From Aeromonas fluvialis (GTDB lineage Bacteria > Pseudomonadota > Gammaproteobacteria > Enterobacterales > Aeromonadaceae): a stretch of DNA of 64,000 nt. The stretch is from NCBI RefSeq assembly GCF_000819885.1, contig NZ_CDBO01000068.1, positions 100,178-164,177 of the forward strand. The letters run 5' to 3'. The notes under the pieces are model-generated. The model was not told the origin of the DNA. It did no database searches and saw only the letters and a list, made by a program, of their open reading frames with translations. Positions 18,559 to 28,685 of this stretch are shown here, piece after piece. The translations under genes were made by a program, and so were the position numbers. Each line of letters begins with the position of its first letter. Position 1 is the stretch's first letter.

Positions 18559-19551
18559 TTACTCCTGCGGCAATGAGAAGCGTGCCGTACGACCGTTGTT
18601 GTAACGGCTCATATCAAACGACTGCCCCTTGTAGTCAAGCTTGACGGCCATCGGCGCGCCAATGATGAACTTCAGGGGCTCGGCGCCTTCCAGCACCAGC
18701 TCGTCGTTGGCCTTCTTCAGACCGCTGAACAGGGTCTTGCCATTGGCATCTTTCACATCCAGCCAGCAATCAGCGGTAAAGCTGATCTTCAGTTGCGGCG
18801 CCGTCGCCGTCTGCGCGACAGCCTCTTCAGATTCGGTGCTTTTGGCGCCGGATACCGCAGTATCGGTCTCCGTGCTGTCAGCCGCGCTGACATCGGTCGG
18901 GGCCACGGCCGCAGAGGCAGAGGCAGAGGCAGAGGCAGAGGCAGAGGCCAGGGTAGCATTCGCATCTGAAACCACCGCAGGGGCAGCCACGTCAGTGGCG
19001 GCCGGTGCGATGGCAGCGCCTTCCACCGGAGCGGTGTTGATCGCATCGGGCGGCGTGATTGCAGGTTCAGCCGGAGTCGAACTGGTTGCACTCATCTCGG
19101 TGGCTGCCAGCGCTTCATCACCGGCGGAACGGCGAGAAGTACTCTGCCACCACCAGGCGACCGAGAGCGCAATCAACACCAGGATCACCAGCCAGGTGAC
19201 GACCTTGAGGCGACTGTCGTTGGCTTGCTGGCGGGAGCGACGGGAGAAGCTCTGCATGTCGATATTGTCGGGAGGGGTCAGACCCAGCTTGTCGTAAGCG
19301 GCCAGAATGGTCTCGTCGGGAATCCCGACCAGTTTGGCATAGGTACGCAGATAGCCCCGAATAAAGGTATGGGACGTGTGTTTGTCGTAGGTATCGGATT
19401 CGATGGCGGCGATCAGGGTCAGACGAAGGTGAATGCGGGACGCAACCTGTTCTCGTGTCCAGCCAAGCTGTTCACGGGCGTTGCGCAGCAATTGGCCTGG
19501 GCCTACTGCCTGGGAGTCGTCTTGAAAATCGTGTGGCTGTTCAATAGTCAT
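18559..19551 (-). CDS. rodZ: Cytoskeletal transmembrane protein RodZ
   Basis: 330 residues (E. coli 337). An N-terminal helix-turn-helix domain ([20 protein letters not shown]) that contacts MreB is followed by a basic stretch, one membrane helix ([19 protein letters not shown], about 119-137) and a periplasmic part. That part has a long Ala/Thr/Ser-rich linker and ends in a DUF4115 beta domain. The linker contains a run of Ala-Ser dipeptides encoded by a hexanucleotide repeat. RodZ anchors MreB for rod-shape elongation. Its start lies inside the 3' end of pilW (11-nt overlap). Confidence 0.95.
   Translation of the reverse strand: MTIEQPHDFQDDSQAVGPGQLLRNAREQLGWTREQVASRIHLRLTLIAAIESDTYDKHTSHTFIRGYLRTYAKLVGIPDETILAAYDKLGLTPPDNIDMQSFSRRSRQQANDSRLKVVTWLVILVLIALSVAWWWQSTSRRSAGDEALAATEMSATSSTPAEPAITPPDAINTAPVEGAAIAPAATDVAAPAVVSDANATLASASASASASASAAVAPTDVSAADSTETDTAVSGAKSTESEEAVAQTATAPQLKISFTADCWLDVKDANGKTLFSGLKKANDELVLEGAEPLKFIIGAPMAVKLDYKGQSFDMSRYNNGRTARFSLPQE
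18911..18946 (-). repeat. Hexanucleotide microsatellite in rodZ
   Basis: Six perfect tandem copies of GCAGAG (plus strand) encode alternating Ser-Ala in the periplasmic linker. The 6-bp units keep the frame, so slippage would lengthen or shorten the linker by dipeptides. Confidence 0.95.
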
Positions 19552-20317
19552 TGGCTAAATAACGCTTGGCTTGTTGCGAAGTGGGATATTGCCTTACCAG
19601 CTCAGTCCCGAATTGGTGAAGTAATGCCGGCTTGTCCATTGCCTGTGCCAGTATGAGTCTCAACCAGAGACTCTCCTCATTCTCGTCTGACACATCGGCA
19701 AAACGGGCGAGGTAGGACTGTACATCAGGCAGCTTGCCATCTTTCATGGAAAGCTCGGCCAAGTCCAGCAATAACCTTGGATTGCCAGGATTATACCCCA
19801 AGGCCAAGAGATAGTACTCGCTTGCTTTATCATTTCTACGATTTTGCAGGGCGCAAAGTGCCGCATTTTCATAGGTGCCGGCAATCTTCACATAACCTGG
19901 TTGAATAACAGCCTGGTTGAATGCCTTGTCTGCCTCATCATAACGGCCACGATCACAGAGGAAGGCGCCATAGTTGTTCATTGCGTCAGCATTGGACGGG
20001 TCCATGGCAAGGGCGTTCTTGTAATGCTCTTCAGCCGCCTTGAAATCCCCTACCCTCTGGTAGAAGTAGGCAAAACCGATCTGCACCTGAGGATTGGAGG
20101 GGTCATACTGGAGGGCGCGATCAAGATTGAACTTGGCCTGCTCCGCATTACCCTGACGCAGGTACTGAATACCCAGGTCGAGGCGGGTTTGGGCTGCCGC
20201 CTTGAGGTCGGGACCCACTTCACGCTGGGTGGAATTCTGGCCAGCGTAAGTGGTCTCGGTCACACAGCCTGGCAGCGCGCAGAGCGCTGCCACTACGATC
20301 AATGTACGTGTATCCAT
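19541..20317 (-). CDS. pilW: Type IV pilus biogenesis/stability lipoprotein PilW (PilF)
   Basis: 258 residues. A signal peptide with lipobox LPGC (Cys 18) precedes at least four TPR units (AEQAKFNLDRALQYDPSNPQ, FKAAEEHYKNALAMDPSNAD and following). PilW/PilF lipoproteins are pilotins needed for PilQ secretin multimerisation at the outer membrane. I chose MDTRTLIVVAALCALPGC, 5 codons inside the longest frame, because it gives a normal signal. No other pilus genes are nearby; the rlmN-pilW-rodZ order is common in gammaproteobacteria. Confidence 0.9.
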   Translation of the reverse strand: MDTRTLIVVAALCALPGCVTETTYAGQNSTQREVGPDLKAAAQTRLDLGIQYLRQGNAEQAKFNLDRALQYDPSNPQVQIGFAYFYQRVGDFKAAEEHYKNALAMDPSNADAMNNYGAFLCDRGRYDEADKAFNQAVIQPGYVKIAGTYENAALCALQNRRNDKASEYYLLALGYNPGNPRLLLDLAELSMKDGKLPDVQSYLARFADVSDENEESLWLRLILAQAMDKPALLHQFGTELVRQYPTSQQAKRYLANDY

Positions 20318-20343
20318 TCCCTGTCTATACAATGGCTTAGCAT

Positions 20344-21447
20344 TTAAACCATTTTGACGGAAATCCCATCCTGTTGCATCCGATTTTTGATAGTTCGCTT
20401 GGTACGGTCAATCACGTCCCCCACCAGCTGACCACAGGCAGCATCGATGTCATCACCACGGGTCTTGCGGACAATCACGGTGAAACCGTACTCCATCAGC
20501 ACCTTGGAGAAGCGATCGATACGGCTGTTGCTCGGCTTGCCGTATGGGTTGCCCGGGAAGGGGTTGAACGGGATCAGGTTGATCTTGCTCGGGGTGTCCT
20601 TGAGTACCTTAGCCAGCTCGTGAGCATGCTGCATGTCGTCATTAATATGATCGAGCAGCACATACTCGACGGTCACTCGACCACCGTTGGCGTTTGACTT
20701 CTCGAGGTAACGACGGACACCGGCGAGGAACTCCTCAATGTTGTACTTGTCGTTGATCGGCATGATCTCGGAACGCAGCTTGTCGTTCGGGGCATGCAGA
20801 GAGATAGCCAGCGCCACGTCGATTTGGTCGCCCAGCTTGTCAAGTGCAGGTACCACGCCCGAGGTGGAGATGGTCACCCGGCGCTTGGAGATACCAAAGC
20901 CGTAGTCATCCATCATCAGACGCATGGCGGGCACCACGTTGGCCAGGTTGAGCAGCGGCTCGCCCATCCCCATCATCACCACGTTGGTGATGGGACGCTT
21001 GCCACCGACCACGCGGGCAGCACGCCACACCTGACCGATGATCTCGGAGACTTTCAGGTTACGGTTAAAGCCTTGCTGGGCGGTAGAGCAGAATTTGCAC
21101 TCCAGCGCACAGCCGACTTGAGAGGAGACGCAGAGGGTCGCGCGGTCATCTTCCGGGATGTAGACGGTCTCGACTTCCTGATCACCCACCTGCAGGGCCC
21201 ACTTGATGGTGCCATCGGCAGAGCGCTGCTCACGGCTGATCTCGGGCGCCTTGATCTCGGCAATCGCCTTGAGGCGCTCTTTGAGCACCTTGTTGACGTT
21301 GGTCATCTGATCGAAATCATCACACCCAAAGTGATAGATCCACTTCATGACCTGATCTGCCCGGAATGGCTTCTCGCCCAGTTCGACGAAAAAGGCACGC
21401 ATGGCATCCCGATCAAGATCCAGCAGGTTGATTTTTGTTTCGCTCAT
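20344..21447 (-). CDS. rlmN: Dual-specificity RNA methyltransferase RlmN
   Basis: 367 residues. Radical SAM enzyme with the cluster motif [11 protein letters not shown] (Cys-x3-Cys-x2-Cys) and the C-terminal acceptor Cys in DIDAACGQL. It methylates C2 of adenosine 2503 in 23S rRNA and A37 of some tRNAs through a methyl-Cys intermediate. The start [16 protein letters not shown] fits the family; the longest frame adds 7 codons. It lies 26 nt upstream of pilW. Confidence 0.97.
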   Translation of the reverse strand: MSETKINLLDLDRDAMRAFFVELGEKPFRADQVMKWIYHFGCDDFDQMTNVNKVLKERLKAIAEIKAPEISREQRSADGTIKWALQVGDQEVETVYIPEDDRATLCVSSQVGCALECKFCSTAQQGFNRNLKVSEIIGQVWRAARVVGGKRPITNVVMMGMGEPLLNLANVVPAMRLMMDDYGFGISKRRVTISTSGVVPALDKLGDQIDVALAISLHAPNDKLRSEIMPINDKYNIEEFLAGVRRYLEKSNANGGRVTVEYVLLDHINDDMQHAHELAKVLKDTPSKINLIPFNPFPGNPYGKPSNSRIDRFSKVLMEYGFTVIVRKTRGDDIDAACGQLVGDVIDRTKRTIKNRMQQDGISVKMV

Positions 21448-21560
21448 CAATGGCCTCAGTTCAAGCACTTCATCAATTATTGGCTGACGACGTCAGGGGG
21501 CAGCATTGTACAAATAATGGGTCTGGCTTTCCACCTGGAGAATAGAGGGATATTGCGTAA

Positions 21561-21595
21561 ACGGCGAAAACAACAAAGGGAGCCTAAGCTCCCTT
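21561..21595 (-). terminator. ndk terminator
   Basis: Arms AAGGGAGC (21576-21583) and GCTCCCTT (21588-21595) around CTAA. The minus strand continues TGTTGTTTTCG. Confidence 0.8.
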
Positions 21596-21614
21596 GCAGG
21601 CATCAGTCACGAAA

Positions 21615-22043
21615 TTAGTCGCGGGAGCAGAGCTCATTTTCGCTGAAGAAGTAAGCGATTTCACGCTGGGCAGAGGCAAAGCTGTCGGCACCGTGCACCG
21701 CGTTGCGATCGATGCTCTCGCCGAAGCAGGCACGCAGGGTACCGGCCAGGGCTTGCTCGGGATTGGTCAGCCCCATCAGATCACGGTAACGCTGCACGGC
21801 ATTTTCCCCTTCCAGCACCTGCACCATGACCGGACCGGAGGTCATAAAGGTCACCAGCGCATCATAGAAAGGACGGCCTTGATGTTCGGCGTAGAAGCCG
21901 GCGGCCTGTTCGCTGGTCAGACGCAGCATTTTGGCGGCAACGATAGTCAGGCCAGCGCTTTCCATGCGGTGGTAGATCTCGCCGATCAGGTTCTTGCTAA
22001 CAGCATCCGGTTTGACGATAGAGAAGGTACGTTCGATGGCCAT
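21615..22043 (-). CDS. ndk: Nucleoside diphosphate kinase
   Basis: 142 residues (E. coli 143). It transfers the gamma phosphate between nucleoside triphosphates and diphosphates through a phospho-His in the motif NAVHGADS. The N-terminal signature [12 protein letters not shown] and the [14 protein letters not shown] strand are typical. It is monocistronic, with its own promoter and terminator, between rlmN and the pepB pair. Confidence 0.98.
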   Translation of the reverse strand: MAIERTFSIVKPDAVSKNLIGEIYHRMESAGLTIVAAKMLRLTSEQAAGFYAEHQGRPFYDALVTFMTSGPVMVQVLEGENAVQRYRDLMGLTNPEQALAGTLRACFGESIDRNAVHGADSFASAQREIAYFFSENELCSRD

Positions 22044-22097
22044 TGATATCTTTCCTTAACTACAGAGATTTATTGTTAGAATCCATGTTCGCTGGCG

Positions 22098-22103
22098 ATT
22101 ATA
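22098..22103 (-). promoter_or_regulatory. ndk -10 element
   Basis: A perfect TATAAT on the minus strand 55 nt upstream of the ndk start, preceded by a T-rich tract. No good -35 is visible at 16-18 bp. Confidence 0.6.
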
Positions 22104-22280
22104 CGTAAACAAAAACCGTAAAAACACACAAAAAAGCAACTTTTTATTAAATACAACTCCCTTGCAATCAACATCAACACTCATCTTGACCGAGCAGAGC
22201 CGGAAAATATGTGCGCTTGCGCACGAACGTTACCTTAAGCCGCCAAAAAACCATCTTTTGCTCACAATTCGAACAACATG

Positions 22281-22302
22281 AAAAAGCACCCGAAGGTGCC
22301 TT
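22281..22302 (-). terminator. Terminator of the pepB pair
   Basis: On the minus strand GGCACC-TTCG-GGTGCT followed by TTTTT, 8 nt after the pepB stop. Confidence 0.9.
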
Positions 22303-22309
22303 GTCTTGC

Positions 22310-23593
22310 CTATTTGGCCTCCGCCAGCAGGGCCCGTGCTATGGTACGCATCCCCAGGGTACTGGCCCCCGGCGCCCAGAGGGCATCGCCATTGTCACTG
22401 AAGCAGGCGGCCAAATCGATATGCAGCCACCCCATCCCTTCGTTGGCAACGAAACGGGAGAGGAAACCCGCCGCATTGGACGCGCCACCCGGCCCGCCCC
22501 CCTTCACCGGACGACTGTTGGCCGTGTCGGCGTAATGGGAGGGGCACTGCTGACGGTGCCAAGGTTCCAGCGGCAACGGCCAGGCTGGCTCATGTTCGGC
22601 ATCTGCATAAGTCATGGCCCGGCTTACCAGCCCTTTATCGAGGCCAAACAGGGCATTATAGCGCCCACCCAGCGCCATCACGGCTGCGCCGGTCAGGGTC
22701 GCGGCATCGATGATCAGCGGCGCGCCTGACTCGCTCGCCAGTTGCAGGCCGTCGGCCAGTACCAGCCGCCCCTCGGCGTCGGTATTCACAATCTCGACCG
22801 TGGTGCCGTTCTTGTAAGTAAGGATATCCCCCAGCTTGTAGGCATGACCCGAAACCAGATTCTCGGCGCAGCAGAGGATCAGCTTCACCCGCTTATCGAG
22901 ACCACGCAGCATGGCCAGTCCCAGCCCACCGGTGACAATCGCCGCGCCCCCCATGTCGCACTTCATGGTGAGCATCCCCTCGGAGCTCTTCATGGAGTAG
23001 CCCCCGGAGTCAAAGGTGATCCCCTTGCCCACCAGTGCTGCCGCAACCGGCGCCTTGGGATCGCGCCCCGGATTGAAGTCGAGCTCCAGCAGCACCGGCT
23101 CGCGTTCACTACCCCGACCCACCTGATAGAGGCCGACCCAACCGGCCTGTTGCAGCGCCTCGCCTTTCAAAATGCGATGGCTAACCTTGTCCGGCGCCAA
23201 CTCGGTGATAAAGGCGGCGGCTTCAACCGCCAGCTCCAGCGGCCCCAACTGCTCCGGGGTCGCATTGGTCATCTCACGCACCCAGCGGCCGCAAAGCCAG
23301 CGCGCTTCCAGCTCCTCCCTGTCCTCTTCCGACGACATGGCCCACTGCAGTTGCACCTCAGCCTTGGGGGTTTGCAGACCTTGGGCAAAGGCCCACTGTT
23401 GCTCCCGTTCCCAATGACCTGCCAGTGTCACTTTCTGGATCCCCTGCAGGCAGAGGCGACGGGCACCCTGCTGGATATCGAGCAGCGGATTGGCCGTCAC
23501 CAGATGGATCACCATGCCGTCGGCACGGTGAGAGAGAAGCGCCCCCTCCCCCCACTCGGCCGGTGCAAATTCACGACTTAACCATACATTCAT
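22310..23593 (-). CDS. M17 leucyl aminopeptidase, PepB-like copy 1
   Basis: 427 residues, built like E. coli peptidase B: a variable N-terminal domain (to about 135) and a two-zinc catalytic domain. All expected catalytic positions are kept: Lys and Asp in GKGITFDSGGYSMKSS, Asp in KCDMGGAA, and Asp, Glu, Arg in NTDAEGRLVLADG. It cleaves N-terminal residues from peptides in the cytoplasm. It overlaps the upstream paralogue by ATGA and shares long identical blocks with it (GRGSEREPVLLELD, LILCCAENLVSGHA), so this is a tandem duplication. The N-terminal domains differ more, and this copy has a Gly-rich GGGPGGASNAAGFLS loop. Confidence 0.93.
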   Translation of the reverse strand: MNVWLSREFAPAEWGEGALLSHRADGMVIHLVTANPLLDIQQGARRLCLQGIQKVTLAGHWEREQQWAFAQGLQTPKAEVQLQWAMSSEEDREELEARWLCGRWVREMTNATPEQLGPLELAVEAAAFITELAPDKVSHRILKGEALQQAGWVGLYQVGRGSEREPVLLELDFNPGRDPKAPVAAALVGKGITFDSGGYSMKSSEGMLTMKCDMGGAAIVTGGLGLAMLRGLDKRVKLILCCAENLVSGHAYKLGDILTYKNGTTVEIVNTDAEGRLVLADGLQLASESGAPLIIDAATLTGAAVMALGGRYNALFGLDKGLVSRAMTYADAEHEPAWPLPLEPWHRQQCPSHYADTANSRPVKGGGPGGASNAAGFLSRFVANEGMGWLHIDLAACFSDNGDALWAPGASTLGMRTIARALLAEAK

Positions 23594-24894
23594 GCGGTCA
23601 CCTCCTGCAGCCAGCGTGCGATTGTGCGCAGACCGTGACCCTTGGCACCGGTCGCCCAGAGATCGTTGCCCGATTTCTGATAGGAGGCCGCCAGATCCAG
23701 GTGCACCCAGCCCTTGCCCTCATCGCGCACAAAGCGGGAGAGAAACGCGGCTGCCGTGGTGGCTCCGGCCGTGCCCTCGGCTGAGGCGACGTTGCCCAGA
23801 TCGGCAAAGGCCGAGGTGAGCTGGCTGGCATGCCAGGGCTCAAGTGGCAGCGCCCATGCCTGCTCGTTTTCCACCTTGGCGGCGGCCAGCGCGCGCTGCT
23901 GTTCGGTCTCATCAAGGGCAAATACCGCATTGTAGTCGCGCCCCAGCGCCATCTTGGCGGCGCCGGTCAGGGTGGCAGCGTCAAGGATATAAGCCGCACC
24001 GCTGTCGGAGGCCGCCATCAGGCCATCGGCCAGCACCAGACGCCCTTCCGCATCGGTGTTCTGGATCTCGACCGAGATGCCGTTTTTGTAGGTGAGGATG
24101 TCGCCCAGCTTGAAAGCGTGGCCGGAGACCAGATTCTCGGCGCAGCAGAGAATGAGCTTCACCCGCTGGTTCAAGCCACGGCTGATGGCGAGTGCCAGCG
24201 CGCCGGTCACCATGGCCGCGCCCCCCATATCGGACTTCATCGGCAGCATATTGTCAGACGACTTCATGGAGTAGCCACCGGAGTCGAAGGTGATCCCCTT
24301 GCCCACCAGCGCCGCCACCACGGGGGCGTGGCGATCTCCGGTCGGGTTGTAATCCAGCTCCAGCAACACCGGCTCGCGCTCGCTGCCACGGCCCACCGAC
24401 CAGATCCCGATATGGCCCGACTCGCGCAGCGCTTCACCGGCCGTAATGCGGGCGGTCACCTGATCTCCCGCCAGACCGCGAATGAGCAGCAGGGCAGACT
24501 CCGCCAGACTCATGGGGTAGATCTCTTCCGGACAGCCATTGGTGATATCGCGTACCCAGCGGGCCGCCTTGAGCAGCGCATCCAGCTCACGGGCATCCGC
24601 CTCGCTCTGCTGGCCGATATCCAGCTCACGCTCCCCTTTGGCGGCATAGAAGCCTTGGGCAAACGCGAAGCGACGCTCCAGATCCCAATCTTCACCCATC
24701 AGTGTCACCCGTTTGATCCCGGTGGACTCGAGACGACGAGCGGCGCGCTGAACGATGCGCAGTGCATCCTTCTCCTGACCGACAGCACCGAGATGGATCT
24801 GTGCCTCGTCGCCATTGAAACTGAGCAGGGCGCCCTCGCCCCAATGGGCGGCCGCAGCCTGGGTGGATAACGCTACCTTCATCATGTCAGCCAT
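23590..24894 (-). CDS. pepB: M17 leucyl aminopeptidase, PepB-like copy 2
   Basis: 434 residues. Same architecture and same intact metal and catalytic residues as its neighbour (GKGITFDSGGYSMKSS, KSDMGGAA, NTDAEGRL). It has the canonical KSDMGGAA where copy 1 has KCDMGGAA, so this one is probably nearer the ancestral pepB. I chose MADMMKVALS (AAGGAAG 8 nt upstream) over a start 13 codons further up. In E. coli pepB follows fdx and iscX; here it follows fdx directly after a terminator, with no room for iscX. Confidence 0.94.
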   Translation of the reverse strand: MADMMKVALSTQAAAAHWGEGALLSFNGDEAQIHLGAVGQEKDALRIVQRAARRLESTGIKRVTLMGEDWDLERRFAFAQGFYAAKGERELDIGQQSEADARELDALLKAARWVRDITNGCPEEIYPMSLAESALLLIRGLAGDQVTARITAGEALRESGHIGIWSVGRGSEREPVLLELDYNPTGDRHAPVVAALVGKGITFDSGGYSMKSSDNMLPMKSDMGGAAMVTGALALAISRGLNQRVKLILCCAENLVSGHAFKLGDILTYKNGISVEIQNTDAEGRLVLADGLMAASDSGAAYILDAATLTGAAKMALGRDYNAVFALDETEQQRALAAAKVENEQAWALPLEPWHASQLTSAFADLGNVASAEGTAGATTAAAFLSRFVRDEGKGWVHLDLAASYQKSGNDLWATGAKGHGLRTIARWLQEVTA

Positions 24895-24980
24895 GGTGTT
24901 TGCTTCCTTTTTACTGGCACTGTTTATAAACACTCTTTATGAGGAAAGAGGATATTGGCAAAAAGAGAATAACGAATACA

Positions 24981-25012
24981 AAAAAGGCCGTGCCCCTCGG
25001 GGGTCACGGCCT
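24981..25012 (-). terminator. Terminator of the isc operon
   Basis: On the minus strand AAGGCCGTG-ACCCCCGAGGGG-CACGGCCTT followed by TTTT, 57 nt beyond the fdx stop. It separates the isc operon from the pepB pair. Confidence 0.92.
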
Positions 25013-25068
25013 TCACCATATCACTGAAGCATCCGTTGATGCTGCAAGTGCAATTCACTCATGTCTAA

Positions 25069-25407
25069 TTAATGGCGCTCAGAGGCAAGGTTCAGGGTGT
25101 ACTTGGGCAGTTCCACCACCAGATCCTCGTCGGCCAGTTTGGCCTGGCAGCTGAGGCGCGATTCCGGCTCCAGTCCCCATGCCTTGTCCAGCATGTCGTC
25201 TTCCAGCTCATCGCTAGGCTCAAGGGAGTCAAACCCCTCCCGCACCACGCAGTGGCAGGTCGTGCAGGCACAGGACTTCTCGCAGGCGTGCTCGATCTCG
25301 ATGCCGTTGCGCAGCGCCACATCCAGAATGGTCTCGCCACTTTGCCCCTCTAGGGCAACGCCATCCGGGCAGAGTACGGGATGAGGAAGAATGATCAGTT
25401 TTGGCAT
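25069..25407 (-). CDS. fdx: ISC [2Fe-2S] ferredoxin
   Basis: 112 residues (E. coli 111). Adrenodoxin-type ferredoxin with cluster ligands in [10 protein letters not shown] and the distal RLSCQAK. It supplies electrons during cluster assembly on IscU. It is the last gene of the isc operon, 1 nt after hscA. Confidence 0.97.
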   Translation of the reverse strand: MPKLIILPHPVLCPDGVALEGQSGETILDVALRNGIEIEHACEKSCACTTCHCVVREGFDSLEPSDELEDDMLDKAWGLEPESRLSCQAKLADEDLVVELPKYTLNLASERH

Positions 25408-25408
25408 A

Positions 25409-27256
25409 TTACACCTTGTTGACGTTTTGTCCGGTCAGCACCTTGCGGATGGACGCATCCATCCGACGGGCTGCAAACTCGCCACTGACAGCATCTGCCG
25501 CCTCAATGGCTTCTTTGATTTGATAGGTGGAACCCGCGTGGCGCTGGGTCAGCAAATGGGCGATGGCCGCGTCGATCTCGGCACGCTCGGTCGGGTTCAG
25601 CAAGGCGTCGCCATCAACAGCAAGCGCCGCATTGAGACTCTCGACCACCCGGTCAGCTTCAACCTGCTGCTCGGCCAGCATGCGGGCATCCATGTCCTGC
25701 TGGGCGTTCTCGATGGAGGCGCTCAACATGTTGAGGATATCCTGCTCAGCCAGCCCGTAAGAGGGCTTGACCTGGATCTCGGCCTGCACGCCGGAGGATT
25801 TCTCCATGGCGCTCACCGACAGCAGCCCATCCGCATCGACCTGGAAGGTGACCCGAATATGGGCGGCACCGGCGGCCATCGGCGGAATACCGGTCAGGGT
25901 GAAGCGGGCCAGGGAGCGGCAATCGGCAACCAGCTCGCGCTCCCCTTGCACCACATGAATTGCCATCGCGGTCTGGCCATCCTTGAAGGTGGTGAACTCC
26001 TGGGCGCGGGCCACCGGAATGGTGGTGTTGCGCGGAATCACCTTCTCGGCGAGGCCACCCATGGTCTCCAGACCCAGCGACAGGGGGATAACGTCCAGCA
26101 GCAACATCTCGGCATCGGGCTTGTTGCCCACCAGAATATCGGCCTGGATGGCGGCGCCAATGGCGACCACCTTGTCCGGATCGATGCTGGTCAGCGGCGT
26201 GCGCTGGAAGAACTCGCCCACCAGCTCGCGCACCAGCGGCACCCGGGTGGAGCCACCGACCATCACCACTTCCAGCACTTCCACCTGCTCAAGGCCCGCA
26301 TCGCGCAGGGCGCGGCGGCAGGCCAGCAAGGTGCGTTTCACCAGCGGGGTGATGAGCTCGTCAAACTGACTGCGGCTCACTGAACCCTGCCAGCCGGCAA
26401 AGGTGCAAGCCACCTGCTCGGCATCGGTCAGACCGTGCTTGACGGCAGCGGCCACATCCAGCAGCTCCCGCTGCAGATGGGCATCCAGATCACCAGAGAG
26501 GCCAGCCTGCGCCTTGATCCAGTCCGCCAGCAGATGATCAAAATCATCGCCGCCCAGAGCCGAGTCGCCGCCGGTCGCCATTACTTCAAACACCCCGCGA
26601 TGCAGACGCAAGATGGAGATATCAAAGGTTCCGCCACCCAGATCGTAAACCGCGATCACCCCTTCCTGACCGGAGTCGAGGCCATAGGCAATCGCGGCCG
26701 CGGTCGGCTCGTTGAGCAGGCGCAGCACATGCAGACCGGCCAGACGGGCCGCATCCTTGGTGCCCTGACGCTGGGCATCGTCGAAGTAGGCGGGCACGGT
26801 AATGACCACGCCATCGAGATCGCCACCCAGCGAAGCGGCTCCACGCTCGGCCAATTTTTTCAAGATTTCGGCCGATACCTGGACCGGATTGACCAGTCCC
26901 TGACGGGTCTGTAGTTGCGGCATGCCATTGTCAGCTGCCACAAACTGGTAGGGCTGCTGGCGGGTATCGATATCGACCAACGCCTTGCCCATCATCCGCT
27001 TGACCGAGACGATGGTGTTATGAGGATCGAGTGCCGCTTCACGCTTGGCATCAATCCCCACTCGAATCGCGTCGCTTTGATAGTGCACCACCGACGGGAG
27101 CAGGTCGCGCCCTTGCTCATCGCAAAGGGTATCGGCGTGACCGCTGCGGACCGCAGCAACGAGAGAGTTGGTGGTGCCGAGATCGATGCCGACGGCACGT
27201 TTGTGCTGATGAGGAACAGCGCTCTGGCCGGGTTCGGCGATTTGCAGTAATGCCAT
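25409..27256 (-). CDS. hscA: Fe-S assembly chaperone HscA (Hsp70 family)
   Basis: 615 residues (E. coli 616). Hsp70 ATPase domain ([37 protein letters not shown]) and a substrate-binding domain that grips the LPPVK loop of IscU. Start [14 protein letters not shown] matches the family; the open frame continues 46 codons upstream inside hscB and is not used. Works with HscB to release the cluster from IscU. Confidence 0.98.
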   Translation of the reverse strand: MALLQIAEPGQSAVPHQHKRAVGIDLGTTNSLVAAVRSGHADTLCDEQGRDLLPSVVHYQSDAIRVGIDAKREAALDPHNTIVSVKRMMGKALVDIDTRQQPYQFVAADNGMPQLQTRQGLVNPVQVSAEILKKLAERGAASLGGDLDGVVITVPAYFDDAQRQGTKDAARLAGLHVLRLLNEPTAAAIAYGLDSGQEGVIAVYDLGGGTFDISILRLHRGVFEVMATGGDSALGGDDFDHLLADWIKAQAGLSGDLDAHLQRELLDVAAAVKHGLTDAEQVACTFAGWQGSVSRSQFDELITPLVKRTLLACRRALRDAGLEQVEVLEVVMVGGSTRVPLVRELVGEFFQRTPLTSIDPDKVVAIGAAIQADILVGNKPDAEMLLLDVIPLSLGLETMGGLAEKVIPRNTTIPVARAQEFTTFKDGQTAMAIHVVQGERELVADCRSLARFTLTGIPPMAAGAAHIRVTFQVDADGLLSVSAMEKSSGVQAEIQVKPSYGLAEQDILNMLSASIENAQQDMDARMLAEQQVEADRVVESLNAALAVDGDALLNPTERAEIDAAIAHLLTQRHAGSTYQIKEAIEAADAVSGEFAARRMDASIRKVLTGQNVNKV

Positions 27257-27284
27257 GGGTAATGAAACTTCCAGCGTTAAAGGA

Positions 27285-27803
27285 TCAAGACTCGAGAAGC
27301 GAGTCTTCGAATCGTTCCAGCTCTTCGAGGAGCTTGTCGACAAACTTGAGTTTGCGAACGCAATCAGCGGCAACGAGATCTTTGCCGGCGGCAAGAGACT
27401 CGGTCAGCTGCTGCATCAACATCTGGTGATCATGCCTGATCTCGCTGCGAAAATCCTTGATGGCGCGCTCAGGGTCTGCGTCATCTTTCAGATCGGCCAG
27501 ACGCTCGCGCCACTCCAGCTGCTGCATCAGAAACGCGGTATCTTGCAGAGTTTGCTGTTCGCCACGGATATCGGTGCCACGCAGGGATAGCAGATATTCT
27601 GCACGGCGCAGCGGTGCCTTGAGGGTGGTAAATGCCTCGTTGATCTGGGCGGCGCGCTGCACCGCAGCCAGCTGCTCCCGCTCGGGTGCGGTGGCAAAAC
27701 GATCTGGATGAAATTGGGTTTGCAGCTGGCGGTAGGTATCAGCCAACTGACGGGTATCGAGCTCGAAGCCTTCAACCAGCCCAAACAGCTCGAAATGATT
27801 CAT
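27285..27803 (-). CDS. hscB: Co-chaperone HscB
   Basis: 172 residues (E. coli 171). N-terminal J domain with the HPD motif in [10 protein letters not shown], and a C-terminal three-helix bundle that binds IscU. It stimulates HscA ATPase. A 118-nt gap with a strong hairpin separates it from iscA. Confidence 0.97.
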   Translation of the reverse strand: MNHFELFGLVEGFELDTRQLADTYRQLQTQFHPDRFATAPEREQLAAVQRAAQINEAFTTLKAPLRRAEYLLSLRGTDIRGEQQTLQDTAFLMQQLEWRERLADLKDDADPERAIKDFRSEIRHDHQMLMQQLTESLAAGKDLVAADCVRKLKFVDKLLEELERFEDSLLES

Positions 27804-27857
27804 GCAAACCTCTTGGAAACGTTCGCCACAACCTCACTCGCCCCTGGCAAATGAGAT

Positions 27858-27893
27858 GTGGTTGAACGGGTCATGGGCAACCCGTTCAACCAC
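27858..27893 (-). promoter_or_regulatory. Strong stem-loop between iscA and hscB
   Basis: Perfect 14-bp arms GTGGTTGAACGGGT (27858-27871) and ACCCGTTCAACCAC (27880-27893) around an 8-nt loop. No T run follows on either strand, so this is not a standard terminator. It may be an RNA processing or 3'-end-protecting stem that splits the iscRSUA and hscBA-fdx segments. Confidence 0.7.
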
Positions 27894-27921
27894 AGACGAA
27901 GGATCATTGACGTCAAACATC

Positions 27922-28245
27922 TCAGACACTGAAGCTTTCGCCGCAACCACACTCGCCTTTGGCGTTGGGATTGTTGAACTGGAAGCCCTCGTTGAGGCCC
28001 TCCTTGACGAAATCCAGCTCGGTGCCATCCAGATGGATCAGGCTCTTGGCATCAACAATAATCTTGACGCCCTGCTGCTCGAACACCTGATCCTCATCGG
28101 TTAGTTCATCAACGAACTCAAGCACGTAGGCCAGACCGGAGCAGCCGGTGGTTTTGACGCCGAGGCGCAGGCCAATGCCCTTGCCCCGGTTAGCCAGAAA
28201 AGAGGAAACCCGTGCCGCGGCGGCATCTGTCATGGTAATAGCCAT
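27922..28245 (-). CDS. iscA: A-type Fe-S scaffold/carrier IscA
   Basis: 107 residues, the same length as in E. coli, with the three cluster Cys in [10 protein letters not shown] and GECGCGESF. It carries iron or clusters to target proteins. It lies 15 nt after iscU. Confidence 0.98.
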   Translation of the reverse strand: MAITMTDAAAARVSSFLANRGKGIGLRLGVKTTGCSGLAYVLEFVDELTDEDQVFEQQGVKIIVDAKSLIHLDGTELDFVKEGLNEGFQFNNPNAKGECGCGESFSV

Positions 28246-28260
28246 ACTGCTCTCCGGCGC

Positions 28261-28644
28261 TTAGAGACCTTTCTTCTGCTTGTAATCGGCGATGGCGGCC
28301 TTGATGGCGTCCTCAGCCAGAATAGAGCAGTGGATCTTCACCGGTGGCAGGGCCAGCTCTTCAGCGATATCGGTGTTCTTGATGCCAGCCGCTTCGTCCA
28401 GGGTCTTGCCTTTGACCCACTCGGTCACCAGGGAGCTAGAGGCGATAGCAGAACCGCAGCCGTAGGTCTTGAACTTGGCATCTTCGATGATGCCTTCGTC
28501 ACTGATCTTCAGTTGCAGCTTCATCACGTCGCCACAGGCGGGTGCACCGACCATGCCGGTCGCAATGCTGGGATCATTCTTGTCGAAACCACCGACGTTG
28601 CGCGGATTTTCGTAGTGGTCGATTACTTTTTCACTGTAAGCCAT
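28261..28644 (-). CDS. iscU: Fe-S scaffold IscU
   Basis: 127 residues (E. coli 128). Cluster-binding Cys occur in GAPACGDVM, YGCGSAIAS and KIHCSILAE, and the HscA recognition sequence LPPVK is intact. Clusters are built on this protein with sulfur from IscS. Confidence 0.99.
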   Translation of the reverse strand: MAYSEKVIDHYENPRNVGGFDKNDPSIATGMVGAPACGDVMKLQLKISDEGIIEDAKFKTYGCGSAIASSSLVTEWVKGKTLDEAAGIKNTDIAEELALPPVKIHCSILAEDAIKAAIADYKQKKGL

Positions 28645-28685
28645 ATCTCACTCCTGCTAATTCTGTTGCTCATCGACCCGTAGGA

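Noticed and set aside
15732-18644. 970-codon plus-strand frame opposite yfgM, hisS and ispG
   Set aside because: It crosses several certain minus-strand genes; composition reflects their codon use.
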